A stretch of DNA of 64,000 bases from Anoplolepis gracilipes (lineage: Eukaryota > Arthropoda > Insecta > Hymenoptera > Formicidae): the NCBI RefSeq assembly GCF_047496725.1, contig NC_132981.1, forward strand, positions 8,088,001 to 8,152,000. Direction: 5' to 3'. Made by a program: the position numbers and the translations under genes. Shown here one piece after another: positions 38,114 through 48,554 of the stretch (the stretch's first letter is position 1; each line of letters starts with the position of its first letter). Below the pieces are notes generated by a model. That model worked only from the letters and a program-made list of their open reading frames with translations. It was not told the origin of the DNA and did not search any database.

Positions 38114-38232
38114 TTTACGTTATAACGATCAGATTTTATCAAAAACGGAAATGGCTGGATATGTTGAAACTAAAAAATCTGATGTTACATGATTTTTTCT
38201 TTTTTATAAAAACTGCTTCACAAATACGTAAA
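38114..38232 (+). CDS. Splice-bounded candidate exon or pseudo-exon
   Basis: The 119-bp segment lies between a strong acceptor (TTTTTTTTCACAG) and a strong donor (GTAAGTATG at 38233). The donor and an acceptor at 38289 (CTATTCTATTACAG) enclose a 57-bp interval that looks like a short insect intron. The open frame encodes hydrophobic residues, then FYQKRKWLDMLKLKNL. This basic-Trp-Leu pattern is vaguely like the first intracellular loop of insect gustatory receptors. After the 57-bp interval the same frame stops within three codons, so a full gene is not present. AT-rich, T-rich DNA can mimic splice sites by chance. Confidence 0.15.
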
Positions 38233-38289
38233 GTAAGTATGAATTGTTTTTTATTCAATTGTTATCGTTTTGACTCTATTCTATTACAG
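38233..38289 (+). other. Possible 57-bp intron
   Basis: Begins GTAAGTATG, has a T-rich interior and ends TTCTATTACAG. Its length is a multiple of three and it has no stop in the host frame, so the frame reads through it as well. Confidence 0.2.
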
Positions 38290-38605
38290 ATAACGCTGTA
38301 GCATTAATTGAGTTATTAAACGAAATAATTGATTAAATCATATTTTTCTCGTTTCACGGAAAATAAATGGATTTACAAAAATAAAATGTAAAATCCAATT
38401 ACTTTATTGCGATATTTTTCAATTCCTAAAAAAGGTAAACTTTTTTATATAATGTTTTATTAAACTAATTTATGCACAAGAAAATAACATAATAAATCTT
38501 TATTTTTATTAAAAAGTTATATTTTATCTGCACATAGAAATTCTTGCAATATTTTTAGAAAATAGATTCTTTTACATAAGTTAAATTTACATAAGTTAAT
38601 TAACG

Positions 38606-38607
<2 letters not shown>
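38290..38607. other. AT-rich non-coding
   Basis: Nothing recognised. Confidence 0.6.

Positions 38608-38688
<81 letters not shown>
38608..38688. repeat. (CT)n microsatellite, about 81 bp
   Basis: CT array with one CTTT interruption. Confidence 0.97.
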
Positions 38689-38690
<2 letters not shown>

Positions 38691-40265
38691 ATTCTCTTGC
38701 AACTCAGATCATCAAGATCAGTCACTGTAAATGATATGTATAAATACTGATATAAAAAGCTATGTTGAATGCTAATTGCGAAAGCAGCAGAAATCGCCGT
38801 GTTTGATTACGCTTTCCAATATCATCGATGCGCGGCTTGGAGGAAGCTCGGCGTTTTAGCCGTCAACTGTATCGCAAAAACCTAGTTGGGGAGAAAAGGG
38901 AGAGGGAAACGCGAGTTGAAAATATGACCGGCTGCGCTGCATACGGACCTGCAGAGGCCCTCTCATAACGTATGCCGTGCAAGGCTTCATGCGCCAGGTG
39001 CCGGTAGTTATATCGTACGTGTCCCGTCGCACTTCTTGTCTATGTGTCTGTCGCGGACCGTTGTCGTGTGTATACACACGACAAACAATCCTCAGCTGCG
39101 GAGGATGGTGCTCGCGTTTTCTTTTCGCGAGGCATCTAACGACTCGACTTTCCTCTCCCGCCCGTGAAAGATAAACGTCTGACTAAAGGGGAACACAGGT
39201 GCGAATCTAGGAAGGTAGTCAGTTATGCAAGGAATCTTTAACGAGGTTGGGGGATCCTCGTGTTTTACTGGTACATGTAAAAACAGAGAGATTGAAGCAA
39301 CTCGAATCAAAGGTCTGTTTTATTATTATTATTATTATTAAATTACGCGTATATGTCTCGGCCAAGCATATTAATTTTTGGGAATGCTTAAAATTTATAT
39401 TTGAAGAAATGAGAGAAAATCTCATGAAATATCTAAAAGGTGTAATTTTGAAAAATTTGAAAATTTTTCGTTAAAAATATAGTTACTTAAAATTCTCTAA
39501 TTCATCGATTGATAAGTAAGAAAAGAAAAATATGAGACGAGTATGTTATTGAAATTATTATCTAGAAAACATGTATTATTGGCTGAATTTATACTCATTG
39601 TCTTTCTACCGAAACACCTAACGCTTCTGATTCGGTGAACAAACACTGTCGGTGAGCACAGATCTTCGTTAGTGCAGCGGAAACGGTTAGTTAGACGGGA
39701 AATCTGTAATAAGCCGGCACAGAGATATAATCTTCAACTGCATGTCACTGAATTGGAAATTCGCTCCTCCATATAATCCAAAGCATATCGAGCGTTACTT
39801 ATGTATGTATATGCTTGCACTTCAGAGAACGATGCTGCGCTCAACACGTCTAATCAAAATCCAGCTCAATTACATAGAGTATATCGTTACTCTATTTTAA
39901 TTTAAAATATAGTGAAATAACGTATATAAAATCCATCTATAAATATTAAAATTCTTTCCTTTTTGTTTAATTTATGAAAACAAATTATTTTATCGCTATA
40001 ATAATTAAATAAAAAGTGACTTATTAAACGATCTGCCCGAACGTTAATTGTTAAATAATTCGTGAAACTACCGCCCCGTGAGTCTATATTTCCAATGAAT
40101 GCATCTATGCTCTGCCTATGCATTCGTAAACAAGCGGACACCACCGTTAGCCGCTTAAATGGACAAGAAACGGTGCGAACTATTGGAGGCTATCATGAAA
40201 TCGGATGTGCCCGTTTTCGAAGCGGTCGTTCATGCAAAGCTGAGTAAACGACGAGGAGAACAGTA
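38689..40265. other. GC patch then AT-rich DNA
   Basis: 38800-39250 is CpG-containing with short overlapping frames. 39300-40050 is AT-rich. 40050-40265 is moderate. No gene supported. Confidence 0.5.
39320..39341. repeat. (TTA)7 trinucleotide repeat
   Basis: Pure TTA/ATT run. Confidence 0.95.
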
Positions 40266-40345
40266 GTGATGGAGAAGATGGAGAGAAGAGGAAAAGGGGA
40301 GGGAGAGAGAAAAGGAAGAGAAGGAGAGGAAGTGGAGAATGTGAG
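40266..40345. repeat. Polypurine tract, about 80 bp
   Basis: Almost only G and A on the plus strand, with AGGGGAGGGAGAG-type units and very few pyrimidines. Polypurine tracts of this length can form triplex (H-DNA). Confidence 0.8.
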
Positions 40346-42030
40346 ATTGTCGATCGGTGCGAGAGAGCCTAGGCCAGCTAGTAACGCGAATGAGTCGGGC
40401 CTAACGTTGTGTATATGTGTGTGTACGCGCGGAAGACAATCACAGCGAAACCCTTTGGGCCAATATTGACGCAGGCTGCTATCGCAATAATGGACAGACG
40501 TGTAGGGATAACGCGATGCCATGGTGCTCGCCGCGTACATTATACTCCCGCCGCGTATATACTTGTGTTTATACAGTCGTTCGTGTGGATTTCCGTGTGC
40601 GCGTGACACATAATCGTGCGTATCCGTACGTGCGAATCGTTGCTCGTATACGTTCGCTCCTCGATAGATACGTGCGAATATGTGACGTCCCGCGATACGT
40701 ACGCACGTCTTACAGCCATGTTTTCAAAACGATCGTGCGCGCACACTCGAGCTGTCAATCTCGGAGCGTTTAGACAGCGTACCGTCGACGTCAACCGACC
40801 GTCATACACACTCCTGTCCAAGGAAGAGAAATACCGTCCCGAGATGTTTTCCCTGTGTCGGCGAATCTGACGAAGGGGATACGTACGATGGACAGGGGCG
40901 CGCGAAAGGGGTCGCTGAAATTTATTTAACGCGGATATCTCGAGAGCGCCGCCCGCTACCGTGATTGCCTGCGAGTCCGGCTTACGTCTGGGCGAGAGAC
41001 GTAAATGGGATTTTTGTGTTGACGCTGTTGGCTCGTTCTTTTGTTCGAGAGGACTGTTTACTCAAAACGATAGACTGCCGATGAGATACCCTCACCGCAC
41101 GTTTATCCGCTTGGTATTTATCTCGGATCTCTATCCGAAAGAAAATCCGGGGAGAGGTACATTCCGTTTGCTCGCGCGATTGTCGATACCATGGACCATA
41201 GAGCATAGAAAGCCACAGAAGAGATCGAAATACGGGGGACGTGATTCGATCGAACAGAGATCGTGTCCGTGCACGTGGCGATGCGCGTGTAAGTTTGCAT
41301 GTAAATGGCCGCGTTAGAAGTAACGAGCGGAGTAATGAGCGAAGCGTGTCTAATGGATGGACTACACTCGACCGATTGCGCAATCACTGAGAACCAACAG
41401 GGTTAACGCCGAAATTCTCGCAACTGCACTCGACATTGCCGAGCGTCATCGTTGGAAAATTTCCAACGGGGTATTTTGGGATACGCGTAGCGCGCCGATC
41501 TCTCAAAATGTCGATATTTTTTATAGCGTATTTCCCTGGCGACCACGAGAGGAAACCTCCAATTTCGCGTTGATGTGCTTCGCGAAATAACTCCCCGCAG
41601 AGGATAATTCGCATTTAATAATTAACAGCGACGGATGAGACGCGTAATCTTCTCCGCCAGTCCGACGTATGGATAGTCCACTTAATGGAGGATGACGCTG
41701 TAAAATACATCGGAGAACATCGCCCGGAAGATAAATCCGCGCGGAGGGAAAATAAATCATAGGCCATACAAATTGAATTTCGACCGGCGGCCGCGCATCC
41801 GTTTCCCTTGTTGCGAGCGCGGGAAGCCCACTTTCTCCAGATCATGAATCAAAATGACGTTCATTAGGTTTCTTGTCTTTTTCACTCCCTTCCGCCCCGC
41901 GAAAAACACCGTCGTCTCGACGACGGACGTCGATGTTCACGTTCACGCAATGTCGAAGACGACCCGGCGACGGCGATCTTCCTGATTAAATTGCTTTTCA
42001 ACCGGGACACGATTTATCCCTCCTTCACGC
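40346..42030. other. Large CpG-rich block, 1.7 kb
   Basis: The longest continuous GC/CpG-rich block in the window. Many overlapping open frames (up to 138 codons) occur on both strands. None has a domain I recognise. 40540-40870 is especially dense in ACGT and CGTACG strings, with the 11-mer TACGTGCGAAT at 40627 and 40669. A promoter-proximal or regulatory role is possible. Confidence 0.4.
41909..41926. repeat. Perfect 8-bp inverted repeat
   Basis: CCGTCGTC and GACGACGG flank a two-base TC. It is a compact GC palindrome. Confidence 0.85.
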
Positions 42031-42057
42031 GAGAAAGAGAGAGAGAGAGAGAGAGAG
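42031..42057. repeat. (GA)n microsatellite
   Basis: About 13 GA units with one GAAA step. Confidence 0.95.
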
Positions 42058-42128
42058 CGGATTTAAATGAGATAAGCAATTGTCAAGCTCAATCTATTAT
42101 GATGATATAAGACAAAGGGCGACGTCGA

Positions 42129-42653
42129 ATGACGAATGACCGTGATCCCTTGTCTCTGGCTTTGTATCCGCGTTCCTTCTCCGGCATCGCCTTCAATAGC
42201 GAACCCGCGTATTTCACTTTTATCTCCGAGCCCGCGTCTCTTTTCGTAGACGAATACACCGTAGAGGGTTCCGCCTTGAAATATGAATTTGTTTTCGAAG
42301 GAGGAGGGAGAGAGGAAGAGGGAGATCCTCTTGCAAGCCTCACGCTGCACCTCGGAGGATCGTCTTCTTCGCCTTCTTCGCTCGCACGAGGATTCTTTGT
42401 AAACCTTCGGAAGAAGCGACATTTATTGCTGTTATTCATGGCGATTCGGTTTTGCCGTGATTGCACTTTCAATTTATGTCTCTTTCTCTTTCCCGTTGAT
42501 AGTTGCGCAGAGCTCTTTTTGAAGAGTGATAGGTTTATATATGTATATATGTATGTGTGTATGTGTGTGTGTGTGTGTGTGTATAATATAAAGGAGAAAA
42601 TAAATATTTTGAAAAGTAAGAAATTATTTCTGAATGGATTTGTTCAGAGATAA
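42129..42653 (+). CDS. Low-confidence 174-codon open frame
   Basis: This is the longest plus-strand ATG frame in the window. Its first 95 codons have a coding-like pattern: third positions mostly C, T or G, few A. They include SEPASLFVDEYTVEGSALKY and a Glu/Gly-rich run. The last third runs into the TATG/GT repeat at 42541-42583 and becomes an artificial Tyr/Val/Cys run, so the natural end cannot be right as written. Two minus-strand frames (42063-42422 and 42089-42472) are open across the same bases. No domain recognised. A chance frame is most likely. Confidence 0.12.
   Translation: MTNDRDPLSLALYPRSFSGIAFNSEPAYFTFISEPASLFVDEYTVEGSALKYEFVFEGGGREEEGDPLASLTLHLGGSSSSPSSLARGFFVNLRKKRHLLLLFMAIRFCRDCTFNLCLFLFPVDSCAELFLKSDRFIYVYMYVCMCVCVCVYNIKEKINILKSKKLFLNGFVQR
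42541..42583. repeat. (GT)n/(TATG) microsatellite
   Basis: ATGTATAT units followed by about 9 GT units. Confidence 0.95.
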
Positions 42654-43859
42654 AAATTATTAACCGATGGAAATATTGTAGTGTATTTCATTGTTAATAT
42701 TGTAAAATAAAATGTCTTCTTGTAAAAGGAAAAATTAAATAATTTTTTTTCTGCACTAATAACATTTGTTCTTCAAAATAACATAATCAGCTTTCATTTT
42801 GCAAAGTTTGTTATTCTTCTATTTATAAAGTTTGCAGTTGTTTTACCTTTTTCATTTTGCCTCTCACAATCAGATGAATTTCACAACTAAGCGAATAAAT
42901 TATGGATTCAACAAATTGCAGTTAAAAAGATTTTAACGTTATCAGAATATTTCAAATTTTCTGAGGTCTATATATATTTGGCGACTATATATATTTCCAC
43001 ATAACTTTTTGGTTCATTGTCCTTTCAATCTCTTACTATTCTCATTGCTTCTCTTTAAATATTAAAGACCGTCCTGTCACAGGACAGTATTGCATTTACA
43101 AATTTTAAATTTTAATTTGAAAACATTTAACCACTTCTTAGTTAATCATTTACTAATATATACATATGTAACTTTTATAAATTTAAATAAAATTAAATGG
43201 AAATATTAAGTACATTAAGAAATTTATAAAACAATTTATTGTTTGTAAACATTGAAATATTATAATATAAAGTTTTTATTGTTTTTTATAGTTGTATTTA
43301 TTCAAAGTTGGTCAATATTATTTTGAAACTTACTTAGTTGTGTTTGATTGCAAGCAATCAAAGGAATCAATAATCGGAAGCTTTGAATATCCAACAGATT
43401 CTCCTCGTGGGAAGCAATCATTTTTCTTGCGGATATCGAGAATCAATCAATTACTCTAACTATTCCGCACAATTCTACTGATAAATCGTCCACTTTAATA
43501 CCTTCAGATTTTTTCTACTCTATGCTAAAATATAGTTATCGTGAAACGAGTATAATTAAATGGATACTAACGTTTCAAAACTTTTCTCCACTCTCATCGG
43601 TTTCCATTCAATAATTTCCACATTTCTCCGCTATGTTCTTTTAACAATACTTCTATTCCCAGAAAATATACAGATAGTTTGTCGGACACATTTTACAGAA
43701 TGTATTCCATATTTGTATAGTAAAACTTCTGTTGTAGAGCTAATGAAAAATGTGCCAAGAGTCATCGCAAAAGTGCACATAGTAGTATACATATATGGCT
43801 TATTTCTTTTCTAACTGCACCATTTTACGAAATACACGCGTGTTTGCATTTTACAGAAA
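42654..43859. other. AT-rich non-coding
   Basis: AT-rich with stops in all frames except an 84-codon plus frame (43560-43814) of no recognisable type. A 7-bp perfect inverted repeat with a one-base loop (GTCCTGT and ACAGGAC) lies at 43071-43085. Confidence 0.6.
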
Positions 43860-43886
43860 GAGGGAGGGAGGGAGGGAGGGAGGGAG
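43860..43886. repeat. (GGGA)n tandem repeat
   Basis: Six GGGA units. It also meets the G-quadruplex four-run rule on the plus strand. Confidence 0.95.
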
Positions 43887-44262
43887 AAAAAAAGAAATAA
43901 AAAAGGGTGAAGATAAAGTACTAAAAAGTATTAAAGAGATCAGAGCAAATGCTGTGATGCAAAGACCAAAATGCAACTAGCAATTTTTCTTCCATGTCCT
44001 TATCAACAATAAATAAAGTCGATTCATCTCTGTTGTTTCCACTGTAATTCCGAAGGGAAGAATCGAAAGTATGCCATCGAAGTTACCATCTCGATATTAA
44101 AACCACAGTTGATATCGTATTAATGGAGAATTCATTGCAACGCGCGATCATTCCTCGATAACCACGGACCACAGTTTAGGCTCGCGGTTGCGAGATACAA
44201 TCCTCCGCGCGCGCACATCGAGAGAATGTTTTTCTCTTTTCCCGTCTCCAGTTTATCGTACA
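43887..44262. other. Non-coding
   Basis: AT-rich to 44110, then CpG-containing. No feature. Confidence 0.5.
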
Positions 44263-44305
44263 TTCTCTTTCCCTCTCTCTTTCTCTTTCTCTCTCTCTCT
44301 CTTTT
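44263..44305. repeat. CT/TTTC microsatellite
   Basis: CT array with CTTT interruptions. Produces a Glu/Arg-rich minus frame. Confidence 0.93.
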
Positions 44306-45240
44306 CCGGTTTCATCCGGAACTACCTGCGGTAATGTTCTCTCACACCGGCCGTTGCCTTTGACCACCGCACAAATTGCAAGCTCGAGTCGTGGCAAAGC
44401 CACGCGAGACGTCGCACGCACACATGTATGCGCACCCGCACCCACGCATACGTGTCCGTATCGGAGATACTATGGTTAAAAAGTTTGCAACCGCATGTGC
44501 TACTTCCGCGGAAATTCACTGCCGCATCATTACAGGAGCCAGGATAGGATCGTGGTCAGTGCACCCTGTAATTTGTCGTAGTGCGTGTAAGTAATAAATG
44601 TATACGTGCTTTTCTCCTTGGAAAATTGTTTGTCTCCCCTATAGTGAACGAAAAGATCAAAGGAAAAATAATATAAGTCAAGTATCGCAACATGTGAGAT
44701 ACATAGCACGATGTGTGCGTCAATATTGTAGACTCTATAGCAGCATGTTATGATATTTGCTTCCAGAAAATTGGTGATCAAAGTAACATGACATACATAT
44801 AATAATGTTATTTAACGAAAAACAAGTTTTTCAAATTTCATGAGAGATGTAAAATTACAGTGCTGCATATAATTTTAGATTCAAAATACATACATAAAAA
44901 TACAATATTTTCATACGTGAAAATTGAAATTATTCATAAAAATATTTCGTGTGTTCATTTATTTTATACACACACAAAATTTGACAAAAGTTGTAATTTT
45001 GTAAAAATACATTTGCACTCCAAACAGTTACGTTTCGGCTATACACATAATATTAAATAAAAGTAATATTATATAATATATGTATGTACAATGAAACTCG
45101 AATAGAATATAGCGCGTCAGAAATATATAATCTGAATAACAATAATGAACTTCAATCCAATAGAATCACGAACATTCTAACAATCAGAAAAAAAGTAGAA
45201 TTGTGTTATAATTTGTTAACAGGCGTTGCTACGGAGAATA
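44306..45240. other. Small CpG patch then AT-rich DNA
   Basis: 44306-44600 is CpG-containing with (CACG)-type strings. 44600-45240 is AT-rich. No supported gene. Confidence 0.5.
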
Positions 45241-46200
45241 CTATCGATCTCTCAACTTCGTATAACCGTCGATAAATCCTTTCCCAGCGAGTCGACGGTG
45301 CGTTCTACGCGGAGGAAAAGTTAAACGATATATCTCGAGGTGTGAAGAAAAGTACTAGAAATCTCCGTTACAAAGTTCGACCGCGCTAATAGACCGCGCG
45401 TAACAACGACAGACGAGCGGAAGGAAGTATCCCATTATACGATACGTACCTGTCTTTCTCTCTTCCTCGGACTCTTGCCAGATAAACGTGGCGAGAAAAG
45501 CCGAAACGGCGCGACGTCCGGGAGGTCGCGAAGCGTTAACAAACTTTTGGCGGATATTGTATGCGCACGTTGGCACCATGCCCAATTTCAATTGTTCCGT
45601 TTCATATTCTTTCTCCCCCTCGTACCTCGGTCCTTCTCCCACACCGGCACGGCGTTTCGCCGACTCGTTTTTTACGCCGCAAATAGCTCGCGCCGTGTAT
45701 GTAGCCCTGGCCCCGCCGACTACCGACGCCCCGCTGCGCCATTCAACCCTTGTTTTGCCTCGCGATGGTGGCACCGGTGTGTCCCGTCTCGTCCCGTCTC
45801 GTCCCGTCTCGTCCCGTCTCGTTTCGTTTAGCGCAATCCGCCCGAATGGTGATTAAAAGTGTGCTGATGTCCGGTCGAAACGGTGCATAATAACAATGCG
45901 GGCTCTCGCACACGTGAATAGCGCGTCTTGCGCTCTCGTTCTCGTGCAATTCTGATCTTTTATCCGAAAACGAATCGTCGATCGACTCGTAACAACCGGA
46001 ACCTCATCTATTAATTGCACTACCCGACTATAATTTCAGTTATCTTCCGTTGCGAATAGCGGCAGGTAATTGGGTTAGATGAGAGCTGCACGTAAAGCCC
46101 GGTACTGACCTCGGCGTAACTTGGAGGAACTTCCGATAGTCAAACAATAGCTTCCCGCACGTGCACTTTCCATATCGCCCAGATTCAAACTTGTGTATTT
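45241..46200. other. CpG-rich block
   Basis: Minus (45355-45774, 139 codons) and plus (45475-45831 and 45488-45856) frames overlap completely. An ATG in a CACCATG context at 45578 is the best start-like site, but the peptide after it shows no known domain and runs into the decamer repeat. I infer no gene. Confidence 0.4.
45781..45820. repeat. Tandem decamer, 4 perfect copies
   Basis: GTCCCGTCTC repeated four times exactly, followed by a degenerate GTTTCGTTTA copy. It is an unusual unit among the mostly dinucleotide repeats here. Confidence 0.97.
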
Positions 46201-47340
46201 AACGCAAGATACTGGAAGGACAAGATTTAATGGCTCTATAGGAATATAAGATTATACGGAGAGATAGATTGTTTAAAAAGTATGTAAAATTTGATTCGCG
46301 CCATTTATTTTATGTGTGTTTATGTCATGTTTTATGGTTATTAGTGTGTATGTAAAGTTAAGCGTTAAAGTTTCTTTTCTGCTAATTGATTGTTGAATAT
46401 TTAATTTTAATATTTGCAGTTAGCTTTAAGAATGCATCCTTTTTTCTTTTTTTCTTTCTCTCTCTTTCTCTTTCTTTATTTAATCCCTTCTTTATTATAT
46501 CCCTTCTTTCTTCCATCTCTTCTTTTTTCTATTATATAATATATATGTACCGTTCTTTTGTTTCTCTTTTTCTCTTCTTCGTTTTCTTTAACTTTTTTTT
46601 AATTTAATTTTTTTGCAAGTTATTACATAAACTGTCAAAATTTGACAGCTGCAGACGACACGCGCGAAGCAAGTCGTAATAACGTACTTGACAACGAGAC
46701 ATTGAGACAACCGATCAGCATCTCGGAAAAGAGGCAACGATATGTAAATAACATGCCTTTTTTTAAGAGAGGGAATATATTTAGGTATCAGCATGATGAA
46801 AAAGGATGACAAATATTTATGCAATGGTGTCATAAACAGAAATGCTAGATTCTCTCTTGCCATGTTATGTATTCGTTTAAGTACAGCATTCTACTGTGAT
46901 TACCATATATAGTAGATAATGCTTTTATGTATTTCAGCCCGAAGCAGGGAGATACGGTTAGACTGAGATTGCTCAGCTGCCAATTGCTTTGAACTTACCT
47001 TCGCCACCCTTCTTGTGTTCCGATACTAGTTGTAGCGAACTGTACCGTTTGATCGACCTTTATCTGTTACATTAGCCCCTCCTCTTTTTCCGATAATAAT
47101 AATATATTGATTTTTGAAACGACTGAATTACAGATAACGCCAAGAAGATGAGTTCATAAATGCAAATTGATCGGCACAAGTTTAAGAATTTGCATACTTA
47201 TAGATCAATAATGAGATATTAGTGAAAGAATATCCATAATTCCAAATTTTTCATATTACTTTGAATTTTAAATTTTATCGGTAATAATATTAGAATATTT
47301 AGATATAAAAAAAGAATTTTCTTTATTTTCAACATTAATA
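46201..47340. other. AT-rich non-coding with a T/C-rich stretch
   Basis: 46430-46620 is strongly T/C-rich on the plus strand. The rest is AT-rich. No gene seen. Confidence 0.55.
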
Positions 47341-47370
47341 ATTTTCTATATTTTTCTGTTTCAGGTGAGT
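47341..47370 (+). promoter_or_regulatory. Candidate recursive splice site (ratchet point)
   Basis: A tract with 17 pyrimidines in 20 bases is followed by CAG (47362-47364), which abuts GTGAGTA (47365 onward). Acceptor and donor consensus are thus directly joined with no exon between, the hallmark of recursive splice sites known from long Drosophila introns. A possible branch point (ATTAAT) lies about 30 bases upstream. It is the only site of this quality that I found on either strand. Confidence 0.4.
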
Positions 47371-47409
47371 ACACATATTGCTGCGTCAACGACCATAACA
47401 CAGATGCAC
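47365..47409 (+). other. Possible 45-base recursive-splicing exon
   Basis: The segment between the ratchet-type acceptor and a second donor (CAC, GTAAGA at 47410). In vertebrates and flies some recursive sites are followed by such a cryptic exon. It is open in two frames, and neither peptide is diagnostic. Confidence 0.2.
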
Positions 47410-47920
47410 GTAAGATTAATACATTTATTTATTAGAACATTACTGCTGCAATAATAAAATCAAAATCTTCAAAATTTGATCAACTAATAATAAATCAATT
47501 TATATAAAATTTAAAATATATTTTTAACATGTGTTTAATTTATATCTTTAAATAAATATTATTTTTTAAAATCTTTTTTTAATAAACATATATGAGTATC
47601 GCGTCATATACTGTTCTACGAATTCCCCAATGATTTATTATTATCTCGACATCCAAATTCATTTGATGACCTAAAAAGATACCAGATAGCAGATTTTTCT
47701 AAAAAGACCCGCGTGATTGAATTGTCATTGCTTCTTCAATAATCTCTTATCTCATAAAGAAAATAGTCTGTCGGTCGTCTCGACATCATCCATGGAATCG
47801 GTAGCCTTCAGAGACACATTTCCCAAGTCTTCATTCTGTCTTGTACAATGGCCTATTCGCGACGAGAGGAAGCTGTCACGTACCGTCCCGTGATGTAGGA
47901 AACGAGAAGTGTCATCTTCG

Positions 47921-47921
<1 letters not shown>
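47410..47921. other. AT-rich then GC-moderate non-coding
   Basis: No supported gene. The 80-codon minus frame at 47752-47994 begins at a non-ATG codon and owes its Asp run to the repeat below. Confidence 0.5.
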
Positions 47922-47958
<37 letters not shown>

Positions 47959-47972
47959 GTCGTCGTTGTTGT
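47922..47972. repeat. (CGT)n trinucleotide repeat
   Basis: About 16 CGT/TGT units. The minus strand reads as poly-Asp and the plus as poly-Arg or poly-Ser depending on frame. Confidence 0.95.
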
Positions 47973-48511
47973 GGTTGGCGCCGGAATTATTCACGAAAGC
48001 ATGCGCGACAGGCGTGTGTGGGTGGTGGTCTCACGATCCTTATCCGCCGATAACCATCGGCATACAACATCGATGTTTCGTTCCACCCGCGGGGACAAAC
48101 ATCGGCGCGCGACGGGTGTACCGGCAGGTATTAGCATAATATTGGTTCCGAAATATGAGTGAACGAGGACAACGTCGCCGGACTCGGTGGAGGGGCGGTA
48201 GAACGGTAGAGACCGCCGATAATGCATAAAAGATAAGAGAAGGCTCGCTTCTGGTACGGTCACGAGGAGGACGACAGGGATCCGAAACTTATCTCCCGCG
48301 GCGGTATCCCGGCGAAGGACCAAATCCGGAAAGAGGAAGAGAGATAAAGAGAGGCGGAAGAAAGACGATAGGAAAGGGTGAAATAGAAGGGGGCGGAAAG
48401 TTTACTGAAACTCGCCAGGTCCGTCTCCGCGCGCTTCAAAGTTATTCCGAAGAATTATTGAAAGTCTACGGCGTGCTCTCGCATACACCCTTGCGTCGCT
48501 CTTTCTCCGTC

Positions 48512-48514
<3 letters not shown>
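47973..48514. other. CpG-rich, purine-skewed patch
   Basis: Overlapping frames of 60-110 codons. 48320-48400 is A/G-rich. The 12-mer CGGTAGAGACCG at 48204-48215 also occurs in the duplicated block at 12564. Confidence 0.4.

Positions 48515-48551
<37 letters not shown>
48515..48551. repeat. (CT)n microsatellite
   Basis: About 18 pure CT units. Confidence 0.96.

Positions 48552-48554
<3 letters not shown>

Noticed and set aside
45355..45856. 139-codon minus and 118/122-codon plus frames
   Set aside because: Open frames on both strands over the same bases indicate composition. The plus frames also run through the decamer repeat.
47752..47994. Asp-rich minus frame, 80 codons
   Set aside because: It begins at a GTG, not ATG, and the Asp run is the CGT trinucleotide repeat.
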